NCBI GenBank assembly: GCA_016210495.1
Contig: JACQUC010000241.1
Span: 1-23,868 of the forward strand
Reading direction: 5' to 3'
Length of the DNA: 23,868 nt
Source: Chloroflexota bacterium
Lineage (GTDB): Bacteria > Chloroflexota > FW602-bin22 > JACPRP01
Shown in pieces: positions 1-8,604 of this stretch (position 1 is the first letter of the stretch; each line of letters opens with the position of its first letter). Under the pieces are notes generated by a model. The model ran no database searches, had not been told where the DNA came from, and saw nothing but the letters and a program-made list of their open reading frames with translations. The position numbers were made by a program, and so were the translations under genes.

Positions 1-2
1 CA

Positions 3-1802
3 CTTACAATCGAAGAGACCCGTTGAAGGGTACTGAAAGCCTTTGCCCTAAAACTTTTGCGAGCTCCTGCTTGGTTACAATCGAAGAGACCCGTTGAAGG
101 GTACTGAAAGTTCTATCAGCCGCCTGGTATTCCGCCACCAGGCGGCCTTACAATCGAAGAGACCCGTTGAAGGGTACTGAAAGACTATAGTCAGAGCATC
201 ATCGGTCTTCAGCACGTTCTTACAATCGAAGAGACCCGTTGAAGGGTACTGAAAGGTCCAGTAACGGGGTTCCGTCCTCGCGCGGGCTGAGCTTACAATC
301 GAAGAGACCCGTTGAAGGGTACTGAAAGCCGTGGATCCGCGGTCGCTGTGAGCACAGAAAGGCTTACAATCGAAGAGACCCGTTGAAGGGTACTGAAAGA
401 TCGCTGTCAATCGGGGTATCGCAATGAGCACACGATTCTTACAATCGAAGAGACCCGTTGAAGGGTACTGAAAGCCTTCTGCGCGGCTTCGTGCCGAGGC
501 TTAGTAGACCCTTACAATCGAAGAGACCCGTTGAAGGGTACTGAAAGCCATACTCGCTCGTACCCTGAATGCCGTCTTTGAGACTTACAATCGAAGAGAC
601 CCGTTGAAGGGTACTGAAAGGATGTCTTCCCATCATAGTAGAGGATCGGCGTTCGTGCTTACAATCGAAGAGACCCGTTGAAGGGTACTGAAAGGCGCGC
701 TGGGCGACCTGGGACAAGCTCGTTATCGCGCTTACAATCGAAGAGACCCGTTGAAGGGTACTGAAAGGGGTGTACCTGCAACAGGATTTTGGCCAGCGCA
801 TAGCCTTACAATCGAAGAGACCCGTTGAAGGGTACTGAAAGTGGCCCTGCCCCCGACGCTCGGGGGCAGCAACGAGGGCTTACAATCGAAGAGACCCGTT
901 GAAGGGTACTGAAAGGATATAACAGGTGCGATAACTGCTGGCTGAACATCGCCTTACAATCGAAGAGACCCGTTGAAGGGTACTGAAAGAGGTGTGAGGC
1001 AGTAATGCCCAAGGGGGTACTATACACCTTACAATCGAAGAGACCCGTTGAAGGGTACTGAAAGAGGTAGCTCACGTCCGTCTTGGTGTAGGCAAAAATC
1101 TGCTTACAATCGAAGAGACCCGTTGAAGGGTACTGAAAGAGCAAACTTACAAGGGACGTGTTGCGGCATACTTCATACTTACAATCGAAGAGACCCGTTG
1201 AAGGGTACTGAAAGGAGCATAGCATCGCGCAAATAGAGAGTGCTCGGGCAAACTTACAATCGAAGAGACCCGTTGAAGGGTACTGAAAGCTTACGGGCGT
1301 ATACGTACCACGTTCTACCAGGCTTACAATCGAAGAGACCCGTTGAAGGGTACTGAAAGGTTTATCAGCACGTCGGCCCGACACGCTGCCCAGACTTACA
1401 ATCGAAGAGACCCGTTGAAGGGTACTGAAAGGCCAATGGCCCGCAATCCCACGGCGATGGTCGGGTCTTACAATCGAAGAGACCCGTTGAAGGGTACTGA
1501 AAGCGAGGTAGGGCTGGTGCAGAACGTTCTGATAAACAACTTACAATCGAAGAGACCCGTTGAAGGGTACTGAAAGATGGTGCTTATCAGCGTATTAAAA
1601 CGCCGCAGCAAAACTTACAATCGAAGAGACCCGTTGAAGGGTACTGAAAGGTCAGAAATGGCGGGGCTCTTTTTTTGTGCCCAAAAATAGCTTACAATCG
1701 AAGAGACCCGTTGAAGGGTACTGAAAGCCGTAAACCTGCCACCAGGGATACGGATCAGGAGCGCACTTACAATCGAAGAGACCCGTTGAAGGGTACTGAA
1801 AG
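3..1802 (+). CRISPR. CRISPR array, 25 repeats and 24 spacers
   Basis: Twenty-five copies of a 37-bp repeat start with CTTACAATCGAAGAGACCCG and end with GTTGAAGGGTACTGAAAG. All are identical except that repeat 2 (74-110) begins with G. Spacers are 33 to 40 nt and none is duplicated. Each repeat holds a small stem, ACCC and GGGT around a GTTGAA loop, followed by ACTGAAAG. Cas6 enzymes usually cut at the 3' base of such a stem and leave an 8-nt 5' handle ending in GAAAG or GAAAC, so the array should be transcribed on the + strand with its leader left of base 1. Repeats of this size and ending are common in type III and some type I systems; without cas genes the type is open. The last intact repeat (1766-1802) shows no decay, although the leader-distal end normally does; decayed copies lie at 3055-3165. 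Several spacers contain terminator-like hairpins. Confidence 0.99.
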
Positions 1803-1847
1803 GTAAGCAGCAGCCTGATAGCGCATTTCTTCGCCAATCTTCGGCAT
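1767..1847 (-). pseudogene. 5' fragment of a third operon gene cut off at the CRISPR repeat
   Basis: The stop codon of the upstream gene and an ATG overlap as TGATG at 1845-1849, a classic coupled start. The new frame reads MPKIGEEMRYQAAAY, a natural-looking N-terminus. These 15 codons occupy exactly 1803-1847. At 1802 the frame enters the last intact CRISPR repeat and meets a TAA inside it (1767-1769). I infer that only the 5' end of a third gene survives and that the array junction removed the rest. The product is not recognisable from 15 residues. It could also be a chance ORF, but the coupled start and protein-like sequence argue against that. Confidence 0.4.
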
Positions 1848-2155
1848 CAGGCGGCCTCGCGCGCTTTCTCACGCACCTGGGGGCCTTCGTGCAAGAACCA
1901 CCACCAAGCACGCCGATCAGTGTGTTTGGGGTGAGGCAGCATCTGCGCGACGATGCGATGCTTCCGAGCGAGTGCCGCATCGGCATCCTCTACTCTTGCA
2001 CGCTGTCCAGCATCGAGAGCGGACCATCTTTCCTGGATTGCATCACGGTCGGTCAGTATCACTTGTACTTGCAGATCGTAGAACTCGTCATCTTCCAGCA
2101 GATGCACGAGGTGCACATATTGCTCCACGCAACGAGCTATCGCCATCAGGTCCAT
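1847..2155 (-). CDS. Hypothetical protein, 102 aa
   Basis: The product is an acidic, mostly helical-looking protein beginning MDLMAIARCVEQYVHLVHLL, with a tryptophan cluster (AWWWFLHEG) near residues 83-91 and a charged tail. I recognise no family or catalytic motif. The ATG at 2153-2155 overlaps the end of the preceding NYN-chimera ORF by 10 nt (stop at 2146-2148), so the two are probably translationally coupled. Its own stop overlaps the start of a truncated third ORF. It lies only 45 nt from the last intact CRISPR repeat, between that array and a decayed repeat-spacer unit, which suggests the operon is a foreign insert. No signal peptide or membrane segment is visible. Confidence 0.6.
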   Translation of the reverse strand: MDLMAIARCVEQYVHLVHLLEDDEFYDLQVQVILTDRDAIQERWSALDAGQRARVEDADAALARKHRIVAQMLPHPKHTDRRAWWWFLHEGPQVREKAREAA

Positions 2156-2961
2156 CGCTTAAACACCCACCTATCCCCAGTGTGCTGAACTCGCACCCAC
2201 CAAACGGATGCATCGCTCAGATACCCGGGCAAGTCTCCCACCTTCATAAAGGTCCAAAAACTCGCCCTGGTCTCATTATACTGTGCGACCAGTCCAGTGT
2301 CCACTCCGACGAGGTACCACATTCGAGCTTGATCTTTGGGCCGCAAAGCCGTTCCCACAGCCAAATCAGTACGTCTGATATGCTGCCGAAACAACCCGAC
2401 GTACTCCTCCTTCGTGGAGGCACCCATCAGCTCCCCGTGACGCCGGAAATGATAGGCCAACCTTGGCAACTCAGTAGCATTGGTCATCTTCTGCATAAGA
2501 GTGTCAATGTGAGCTGTAGTCAGCCCGTGCAATTCTTTCAGTCTGGTCTCTTGGAGCAAAGCCAACTTGTTCACATCTGCCCCCACCGCTTTGAGGACAT
2601 TACTGGACTGCTGCCATTTCCTGGCTTCCTTCGTCCCCAGTATATCACGATGGCTCCTGGCGTGGCGCATCGTCCCCCAGCGCGGGTCCTCGCTGCGCCC
2701 GATGAAGTCCTCCAGCTTCACCGCCCCAGCCTGGTAGGCCCGGATGATTCTATGAAGTTTGTTTTTCCCCTCCAAATACTCAACTAAGCAATGGAAGTCA
2801 CCATCGCCTGATACAATAATTGCTTTATCGTAGTTGGGGTACTCCATCATCGTATGTAAAACCAACTCTGCGTCGACATTCCCTTTGATTTTGGTAATGC
2901 CTCCTTGCAAGGTTGGTTTGAAGATCAGGATATAACCGGCTTGCTGTAAGTATGTGTACAA
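2146..2961 (-). CDS. Chimeric protein: truncated NYN (LabA/DUF88-like) domain plus unknown domain
   Basis: Residues 1 to about 72 match the second half of a NYN/PIN-like nuclease domain: a YTYLQQAGY helix, IFKPTL, then KGNVDAELVLHTM and AIIVSGDGDFHCLVEYL. The last two carry the conserved acidic residues of this RNase-like fold. The first strand, which normally bears the first catalytic Asp (FIDGxN-like), is missing. The frame is open upstream only to a TAA at 2998-3000 and shows no such motif, so the ORF is 5'-truncated; the TTG at 2959-2961 is a weak start. From about residue 85 the sequence (DFIGRSEDPRWGTMRHARS, then a long helical part ending in VRVQHTGDRWVFKRWT) no longer looks like NYN and I do not recognise it. 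It may be a fusion created by a deletion. It heads a two- or three-gene unit beside the CRISPR array. A probable pseudogene or degraded nuclease. Confidence 0.55.
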   Translation of the reverse strand: MYTYLQQAGYILIFKPTLQGGITKIKGNVDAELVLHTMMEYPNYDKAIIVSGDGDFHCLVEYLEGKNKLHRIIRAYQAGAVKLEDFIGRSEDPRWGTMRHARSHRDILGTKEARKWQQSSNVLKAVGADVNKLALLQETRLKELHGLTTAHIDTLMQKMTNATELPRLAYHFRRHGELMGASTKEEYVGLFRQHIRRTDLAVGTALRPKDQARMWYLVGVDTGLVAQYNETRASFWTFMKVGDLPGYLSDASVWWVRVQHTGDRWVFKRWT

Positions 2962-3054
2962 CTGCCGGCACCGATAACAAACCGTCCAATCATTCGCTTA
3001 CTCGCTGTCTATTCGCTGTCGCCAGTCTTCTTGCCCATACGAACGCCCGCCTGG

Positions 3055-3165
3055 CGCAGAAACTTGAACCGCACCAGAAGGATACTGAAAGATTGCAAAC
3101 CTCCCTGCTTAGAAGTAGGATAGGATGCCTTGCAATCGAAGGGACCCGTTGAAGGGTCCCTCTCG
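3055..3165 (+). CRISPR. Decayed repeat-spacer-repeat remnant of the same CRISPR array
   Basis: Two degenerate copies of the array repeat flank a spacer-sized stretch. The left copy (about 3055-3091) keeps only its 3' end (AAGGATACTGAAAG against AAGGGTACTGAAAG). The right copy (3129-3157) matches the first 29 repeat bases with two A-to-G changes, then diverges. The gap between them, 3092-3128, is 37 nt, inside the spacer range of the main array. Both are in the array orientation. Leader-distal repeats commonly decay, so this is probably the original trailer end of the array, now 1.25 kb from the last intact repeat. Confidence 0.8.
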
Positions 3166-4187
3166 CGCCATCACGCTCTCGAACGCGCGGCGATCTTCTC
3201 GCCTTTAGCCAGCGGCGGCTCAGGCGCCCAACGGAAGGTCCCCGCCGCACTCGAAGAGGTGATCGTAGCCTTCCTCGACCACGGGCTAGATCCGCACGCC
3301 ATCCTGGCCAAATCCCGGCTGGGGCATTTACGAGCGTCTGCCCGGAGTCACTGACAACCGCCACCAATTTTGAGAAATTCGTGGTGAAGCCTGTCACAAA
3401 TGTTGTTTTTCGACCCCCCAAACTGAATTATATATAGTAAGGGGCTGTTTTTCGCCAACCCGGCCCTCTGCCACGTCGCTAGCCCGAAACTGCCCAATCC
3501 CTGGCAAGTTTCGTTAAAGAGGAGGTCTCGAGTGCAGCCTACCTTCCCCGGCCAAGCGTCCATCCGTCCGGCCAAGCTGATGCTCCCCACAATCCAAGAA
3601 TTGACTATCCGCCTCTCAGCAACCACGTCCGAACAAGGCTTCACGCGGCCACCTCAGTGCCGCGAAGGACTCCCAAGGACAGCCAGCTACGATCTCAGTG
3701 GCGGCCCGTTTGCCACACTCACCAAATCAACTACTCAGCTACGGGCGCGGCCACACTTTTCTGCCAAACGAACCCAAATACCACCTGGCCCGGTCGACGC
3801 GCGCACTCTGGCGCCGCGAGCGAGATTGTCCGAACGAAGCCAAACGCCAGCACGGCGAGGCGATGGAGGCTCTGGTGCGTATGGCGATGACTTGCCTTGG
3901 GCGAATGGCCGCCGGGGCAACCACGTCTGCCTCAGGCGGACCCCTACGATGTCCTGCCTCGCGAACAAATCGTCTTTTTCCGAACAAAGCCAATTCCGCC
4001 TTCTTGTCCTTCGGATCCATCCTTTGCGCCCTCTGCGTACTTTGCGGTTCATCGCGCCCCTCCGTGCCTCCGTGGTTTCGTCCTCTCCAATCCCCCAGTT
4101 GACTCTCGCCCCATTCGCTGCTATGCTAGCAAAGACGCTGGACGCGCCGCTGCGCCTCCATCCTCTCGCCCAAAAGGAGAAGTGGCT
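3166..4187. other. Repeat-rich non-coding stretch of about 1 kb
   Basis: No convincing gene is present. Around 3256-3373 the + strand has protein-like pieces in two frames (EEVIVAFLDHGLDPHAILAK, then after a +1 shift GIYERLPGVTDNRHQF and a stop), suggesting a decayed gene end. At 3532 a strong ribosome site (GAGGAGGT, 5 nt before GTG) opens a 221-aa frame whose translation looks like translated intergenic DNA, perhaps the relic start of a lost gene. Three loosely repeated phrases of the type CCGAACAAAGCCAA follow (near 3770, 3830 and 3980). They lead into a segment at 4021-4080 rich in TTTGCGCCCTCTGCG and TCCGTGCCTCCGTGG. I recall this composition from dispersed intergenic repeats of many environmental bacteria; that is memory, not a search result. 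Confidence 0.45.
4021..4080. repeat. Dispersed intergenic repeat of the CCTCCGTGCCTCCGTGG type
   Basis: The segment combines TTTGCGCCCTCTGCG, a TTTGCGGTTCA block and CTCCGTGCCTCCGTGG. Similar low-complexity phrases recur between genes in Planctomycetes, Chloroflexota and other environmental genomes and produce spurious ORFs such as the antisense NRKVRRGRKG here. It lies about 100 bp upstream of the RND pump start. Only this copy is seen in the window, so the repeat call rests on recall. Confidence 0.35.
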
Positions 4188-7100
4188 GTGTGGCTGACCG
4201 ATGTTTCCATTAGGCGACCCCTCTTCATCCTTATGGTCGTCCTGGCCCTCGTCTTGATGGGCAGCGTCGCCTACACCCGCCTGGGCGCCGAGCAGTACCC
4301 CAACGTCAACATCCCTTTCATCAGCGTCGTCGTCGCCTATCCCGGCGCAGGCCCCGAAGAGGTCGAGAGCCGCGTCACACGGCCCATCGAGGATGCCCTC
4401 GCCGGCGTCAGTCAGCTCAAGAACGTGCAATCCTACTCCCTGGATGGCCTCTCGCTCGTCAGCCTGGAGTTCAACGTCAACACCGATACCGACACCGTGG
4501 CCATCGACGTCGAGCGGAAGGTCGCCGCCGTCCGCTCGTCATTGCCGGACGAGGCCAAAGCCCCCAACGTCGTGAAGTCCGAGTACGGTGCCCTGCCCAT
4601 AATGAACCTCGCCCTCACCGGCGGCCTTTCCCAGGCCGAGCTCTTCAAGCTGGCCGACGAAAAGGCGCGCAGCGTCCTCGAATCCGTCAAAGGCGTCGCC
4701 TCCGTCAGGGTCGTGGGCGGCCGCGAGCGCGAGATACTCGTCAAGGTCGACCAGCCCAGCCTCAGAGCCCGCGGCCTCGCCGTTCAGCAGGTCCAGGCCG
4801 CTATCGCCCAGGGCAACCTTAGCATGCCCAGCGGCAGCGTCGAGGAGAGGGGCCTGCAGTACAACGTCCGCTACACCGGCCTGTTCCAGACCGTCGACCA
4901 GCTACGAGACCTGGTCGTCTACGCCGGCCCGACCGGCACCGTCTACCTCAAAGACGTCGCCGTCGTCGAAGACGGCTTCAAGCAGCAGCGCGTCGTCAAC
5001 CGCTACAACGGTACCGAGAGCGTGGGCCTGCTCATCACCAAGCAGGCCAGCGCCAACACCATGCTCGTCGCTGATGATCTGCGGAAGGCCATCGCGCGGT
5101 TGCAGAGTACCCTGCCATCCGCCGTCGATATCGTCATCGCCAACGACATCTCGCGCTACGTCAAGCAGTCCCTGGACGACGTGCAGGGCAACCTCAGGGA
5201 CGCCATCATCCTGACCGGCATCGTCCTCCTGCTGTTCCTGCACACCGTCCGCAGCACCATCATCGTTCTGCTTGCCATTCCCACCTCCCTCATCGCCACG
5301 TTTATGATGATGTGGATCCAGGGCTTCACCCTGAACATGATGTCCATGATGGGCCTCGCCCTGACCATCGGCATCCTCGTCGACGACTCCATCGTCGTGC
5401 TCGAGAACATCTTCCGCCACCTCGAGCTGGGCGAGACGCCGTGGACGGCGGCGCTGAACGGCCGCGGCGAGATCGGCCTGGCGGCCATCGCCATCACCCT
5501 CGTCGACGTCGTGGTGTACGTGCCTGTGGCCTTCATGTCCGGCATGGTGGGCCAGTTCTTCCGGCAGTTCGGCCTGACCGTCGCCGTCGCTACCCTGTTC
5601 TCGCTCTTCATCTCGTTCACCCTCACGCCGATGCTCGCCTCCCGCTGGCTAAAACGTGAAGAACGCCACAGGCGCTCAATCGTGGAGCGTTTCGGCGATA
5701 AGTGGGAGGCCGGCTACGACCGCTTGGCCGCCGGGTACGGGGGAGTGCTCTCCTGGTCGCTGCGACATCGCCCGATCATCATCGCCATCAGCGCCGTCGC
5801 CATCTTCGGCGCGGTGGCCATGCTGCCTTTGAAGATCCTGGGCACCGAGTTCGTGCCGCCCGAGGATCAAGCCGAGTTCAATCTGATCGTCGAGATGCCA
5901 CCCGGCACCGCGCTGGAATCCACCAGTCAGGCCGCGTTGCAGGTGGAATCGAAGCTCGGGCAGATCCCCGAGATTCTCGGGAGGTTCACCACCGTCGGCA
6001 TCTCCAGCGACGGCTTCTTCAGTGCCAGCGAAACCCGGTACGCGCGTATCGCCCTGAGGCTGGTGGAAAAGGGCCAGCGCAAGAAGTCACTGGTCGATCT
6101 GGCCAAGGAAGTGGAGCAATTGGGCACTGGCGTACCCGGGCTGCGACTGCGCTCGCAGCTCCCGACCGTGGGCGGCGACACCCGCCAGCCATTCCTCGTC
6201 CAATTGCGGGGTGAGGAGGTCGCCACCCTCACGAAGGTGGCGGGACAGATATCCGATGTGGTTACTCGTGTGCCGGGCACGGCCAACGTGACCAACAGCG
6301 CCGCTGTGGGCGCACCCGAGGTTCGCTTCGAGGCCGATCACCGCCGGCTGGCCGATCTGGGGCTCACGTCGGCCCAGGTAGCCCTCACGCTGCGTGCCAA
6401 CGTCGAGGGCCTCGTCGTCAGCCAGTTGCGCCCCGAGGGAAAAGACAGAGTCGACATCCGGCTCATCGGCAGCGAAGGCGATCGCGGCTCCCTCGCCGGA
6501 CTCCCCGCTTTGCCGGTAGTGAGCCAGCGCGGTACCATCGCCAGCATCGATCAGGCGACCAGCATACGGTTTGTCGACAGCCCGGCACAGATCACGCGAC
6601 TCAATCGCCAGCGCCTCGTCACCATCGGTGCCAACGTCGTCGGGCGGCCCCTGGGCGATGTAGTCGACGACTTTCAGAGAGAAGTGAAGAGCGTGGCCTT
6701 GCCGCCTGGCTACTCCATCGTCCTCGGCGGCCAGACGGAGATGATGGATGAGAGCTTCACGAGCCTCATCGGCGCGCAGTTGCTCTCCATCGTGCTGATG
6801 TATATGCTGATGGTGGCGCTCTACGAGTCGCTGCTCACGCCGTTCGTCGTGATGTTCTCCATTCCGGTGGCCCTGTCCGGCGCCTTCGGTGCGCTCCTTA
6901 TCGCCGGCAAGACGTTGAACATCGCCTCTATGATCGGCATCGTGATGCTGCTCGGGCTCGTGGGCAAGAACGCCATCCTACTCGTCGACTACACCAACAC
7001 CCTGCGCAAGCGGGGCCTCGCGCGCGACGAAGCGATCGAGGAGGCCGGGCCGACGCGCCTGCGGCCCATTCTCATGACCACCGCGGCCATGGTGGCGGCC

Positions 7101-7277
7101 ATGCTGCCCGCTTCCCTGCAGATCGGCCAGGGCTCGGAGACCCGTTCCCCTATGGCCGTCGTCGTCATCGGCGGCCTCATAAGCTCCACCCTGCTGACCC
7201 TCGTCCTCGTCCCCGTCGTCTACACCATCCTCGACGACATCAAGCTGCGCCTCGGGAGGCTGAGGCCAGTCCCCTGA
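4188..7277 (+). CDS. RND-family (HAE1/AcrB-like) efflux transporter, 1029 aa
   Basis: This is a full-length proton-driven resistance-nodulation-division pump of the cytoplasmic membrane. The start is taken as GTG 4188: AAGGAG at 4174-4179 lies 8 nt upstream and the protein then begins WLTDVSIRRPLFIL, the typical RND N-terminus; the open frame upstream is non-coding. The proton relay is intact: Asp399 and Asp400 in LTIGILVDDSIVVLEN and Lys927 in GLVGKNAILLVDY, matching AcrB D407, D408 and K940. Two homologous halves are visible, each with a large periplasmic loop after its first helix. No membrane-fusion protein or outer-membrane channel gene is adjacent, which fits a monoderm-like host or partners elsewhere. 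The substrate cannot be read from sequence. It is convergent with the BON gene, with a 6-nt gap. Confidence 0.95.
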   Translation: MWLTDVSIRRPLFILMVVLALVLMGSVAYTRLGAEQYPNVNIPFISVVVAYPGAGPEEVESRVTRPIEDALAGVSQLKNVQSYSLDGLSLVSLEFNVNTDTDTVAIDVERKVAAVRSSLPDEAKAPNVVKSEYGALPIMNLALTGGLSQAELFKLADEKARSVLESVKGVASVRVVGGREREILVKVDQPSLRARGLAVQQVQAAIAQGNLSMPSGSVEERGLQYNVRYTGLFQTVDQLRDLVVYAGPTGTVYLKDVAVVEDGFKQQRVVNRYNGTESVGLLITKQASANTMLVADDLRKAIARLQSTLPSAVDIVIANDISRYVKQSLDDVQGNLRDAIILTGIVLLLFLHTVRSTIIVLLAIPTSLIATFMMMWIQGFTLNMMSMMGLALTIGILVDDSIVVLENIFRHLELGETPWTAALNGRGEIGLAAIAITLVDVVVYVPVAFMSGMVGQFFRQFGLTVAVATLFSLFISFTLTPMLASRWLKREERHRRSIVERFGDKWEAGYDRLAAGYGGVLSWSLRHRPIIIAISAVAIFGAVAMLPLKILGTEFVPPEDQAEFNLIVEMPPGTALESTSQAALQVESKLGQIPEILGRFTTVGISSDGFFSASETRYARIALRLVEKGQRKKSLVDLAKEVEQLGTGVPGLRLRSQLPTVGGDTRQPFLVQLRGEEVATLTKVAGQISDVVTRVPGTANVTNSAAVGAPEVRFEADHRRLADLGLTSAQVALTLRANVEGLVVSQLRPEGKDRVDIRLIGSEGDRGSLAGLPALPVVSQRGTIASIDQATSIRFVDSPAQITRLNRQRLVTIGANVVGRPLGDVVDDFQREVKSVALPPGYSIVLGGQTEMMDESFTSLIGAQLLSIVLMYMLMVALYESLLTPFVVMFSIPVALSGAFGALLIAGKTLNIASMIGIVMLLGLVGKNAILLVDYTNTLRKRGLARDEAIEEAGPTRLRPILMTTAAMVAAMLPASLQIGQGSETRSPMAVVVIGGLISSTLLTLVLVPVVYTILDDIKLRLGRLRPVP

Positions 7278-7283
7278 ATCCTC

Positions 7284-7961
7284 TCACCTGTTCCCAACTC
7301 CCTGCGCAATCGCCAGCTCGTTCCTCACGTGTGCCACGCCGCCAACCGCCCAGGCATCCTTTTCCGCTGCCTGCCGTTCGGTAGGCGACAGCACACCTCC
7401 GCGCAGGTACACCGTTCCGGCGCGACACTTGATCCATATCAGCGTCGGTTCCGTTATCCTGTCGTCGCGGGCAATGGCTGCCGCCACTTCGGCCTTGACC
7501 CCGGCGTCGGCGCGAGCCTGGGCCGGCATAACGACAATCTTGTCTACCACGTCCAGCACGCCCGGCGTGGCCCACGCATCCTCGACCGCTGCCCTCTTCT
7601 CGGCCGTCGTGGTCGCGGTGCCGAGCAGCGTGGCTACGCCGCTGGCGACCTTGACCACGACGTCCTGGTATTCAACCCGCGGATCCCATAGCAGTTCGTT
7701 GACCAGATCCGCCGCGATAGCCCGATCAGGCCGGAGCTCTGACGGACTCACCTGCATCCGGTCGACGATGTCCTTAACGCCCTTCACCTTTCGGGCAACG
7801 TCGACGGCGATGATTTTTTCGGTGGGCGAGTTTACTTGGCCCGAGAGCGACACCACGCCGTTGGCAGCCTCGACGATGAGGTTCTTGCCAAGGATGCGAC
7901 TATCCCACGTGAGAATGTCCTGCACATCCCTGACAATCTCGCCGTCGCTTCTCGGCGCCAC
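7284..7961 (-). CDS. Triple BON-domain protein, 225 aa
   Basis: Three BON domains follow one another at about residues 5-72, 76-143 and 148-216. Each has the pattern of a helix with aspartate or arginine, then a V-V-x-L-x-G core: GVVSLSGQVNSP, GVATLLGTATT and GTVYLRGGVLSP. Each ends in a GV-x-x-V-x-N/D element. BON domains bind lipid or other envelope and osmotic-stress partners (OsmY type). No signal peptide is seen, so a cytoplasmic or membrane-surface location is likely. The GTG start at 7959-7961 is 7 nt beyond the stop of the superoxide dismutase gene, so the two probably form a stress-related operon. The start is not certain because the ribosome site is weak. Confidence 0.9.
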   Translation of the reverse strand: MAPRSDGEIVRDVQDILTWDSRILGKNLIVEAANGVVSLSGQVNSPTEKIIAVDVARKVKGVKDIVDRMQVSPSELRPDRAIAADLVNELLWDPRVEYQDVVVKVASGVATLLGTATTTAEKRAAVEDAWATPGVLDVVDKIVVMPAQARADAGVKAEVAAAIARDDRITEPTLIWIKCRAGTVYLRGGVLSPTERQAAEKDAWAVGGVAHVRNELAIAQGVGNR

Positions 7962-7968
7962 AACCGTG

Positions 7969-8604
7969 CTACCTCACCATCGGGCCTGGCATCGACGGAC
8001 CTCGCCCGCCGCGCGCTTTCATGATCCCAAACGCATCCAGCCGAGCGTTGACCACGTCCCAGTTGATGTTTTTCACGAAGGCGTCGATGTATGCCTTGCG
8101 GTTGGTGCCGTAGTCGATGAAGTACGCGTGCTCGTAGACGTCCATGATCAGGACGGGTGCGCAAGACCAGACGCCCTCGGAGTGAATATCGGTCAGGTAG
8201 TTGTGGAGCTTGTTGTCCCTCCAGTCATAGGCCAGGACCACCCAGCCTCGGCTGGCAACGCCGCACGCTCTGAGCTCGGCCTCCCACTTGTCAATCGACC
8301 CAAAGTCGGCGTTGATCAGGCTCAGGATGTTGCCCTTGCAAACGCCGTCTCCACCCAGGTTCTCGAAGTAGTCCTCGTGCAGTCTGACCGCGTCCGCCGC
8401 GAACACCTCCTCCTTCTTGATCTCCCGGATCTCGCTGTACGTGGCGTTCGCCTCGGCCACGTTCACGGTCTGTAGCTTCGCCTCCAGTTCGTTCAGCTTG
8501 TTGACGTACCCCTTGTACAGCACGTCGAAATGCTCGTCGATCTGTCGCTGGGAGATACCCTGTAGCGCCCGCCCCGGCTTGACGTTCTTCACGGTCCAGT
8601 GCAT
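7969..8604 (-). CDS. Fe/Mn superoxide dismutase, 211 aa
   Basis: The enzyme converts superoxide to oxygen and hydrogen peroxide in the cytoplasm. All four metal ligands of the family are present: His25 (IDEHFDVLYKGYV), His76 (AVRLHEDYF), and Asp155 and His159 (MDVYEHAYFIDY). The usual HH pair after the first ligand (KHHxxYV in common SODs) is replaced by LY, marking a divergent subfamily. Second-shell residues used to tell iron from manganese forms are also atypical (YLTDIHSEGVW), so the metal is open. ATG 8604 is chosen because GGAGG lies 7 nt upstream; a TTG at 8610 would be too close. No export signal. It precedes the BON gene by 7 nt. Confidence 0.93.
   Translation of the reverse strand: MHWTVKNVKPGRALQGISQRQIDEHFDVLYKGYVNKLNELEAKLQTVNVAEANATYSEIREIKKEEVFAADAVRLHEDYFENLGGDGVCKGNILSLINADFGSIDKWEAELRACGVASRGWVVLAYDWRDNKLHNYLTDIHSEGVWSCAPVLIMDVYEHAYFIDYGTNRKAYIDAFVKNINWDVVNARLDAFGIMKARGGRGPSMPGPMVR

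Noticed and set aside
3..1802. Self-targeting spacers
   Set aside because: By eye no spacer matches the rest of the window; a full-genome search would be needed to exclude it elsewhere.
75..1837. Several long ORFs across the CRISPR array, with repeated peptides such as FQYPSTGLFDCK
   Set aside because: They are translations of the repeat in successive frames and change frame with spacer length; no coding signal exists beyond the repeat.
3897..4187. 97-codon N-terminal extension of the RND pump
   Set aside because: It covers repeat-type intergenic DNA, and a good ribosome site precedes GTG 4188, where family similarity begins.
3532..4197. 221-aa + strand ORF with a strong ribosome site
   Set aside because: The translation is rich in Pro, Arg and Ser with no domain, runs through dispersed repeat sequence and ends inside the RND start; only the start region might be a relic.
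4902..6547. Multiple antisense ORFs opposite the RND gene
   Set aside because: They are shadows of a high-GC coding frame; Asp/Gly/His-rich or Ser/Arg-rich translations show no family features.
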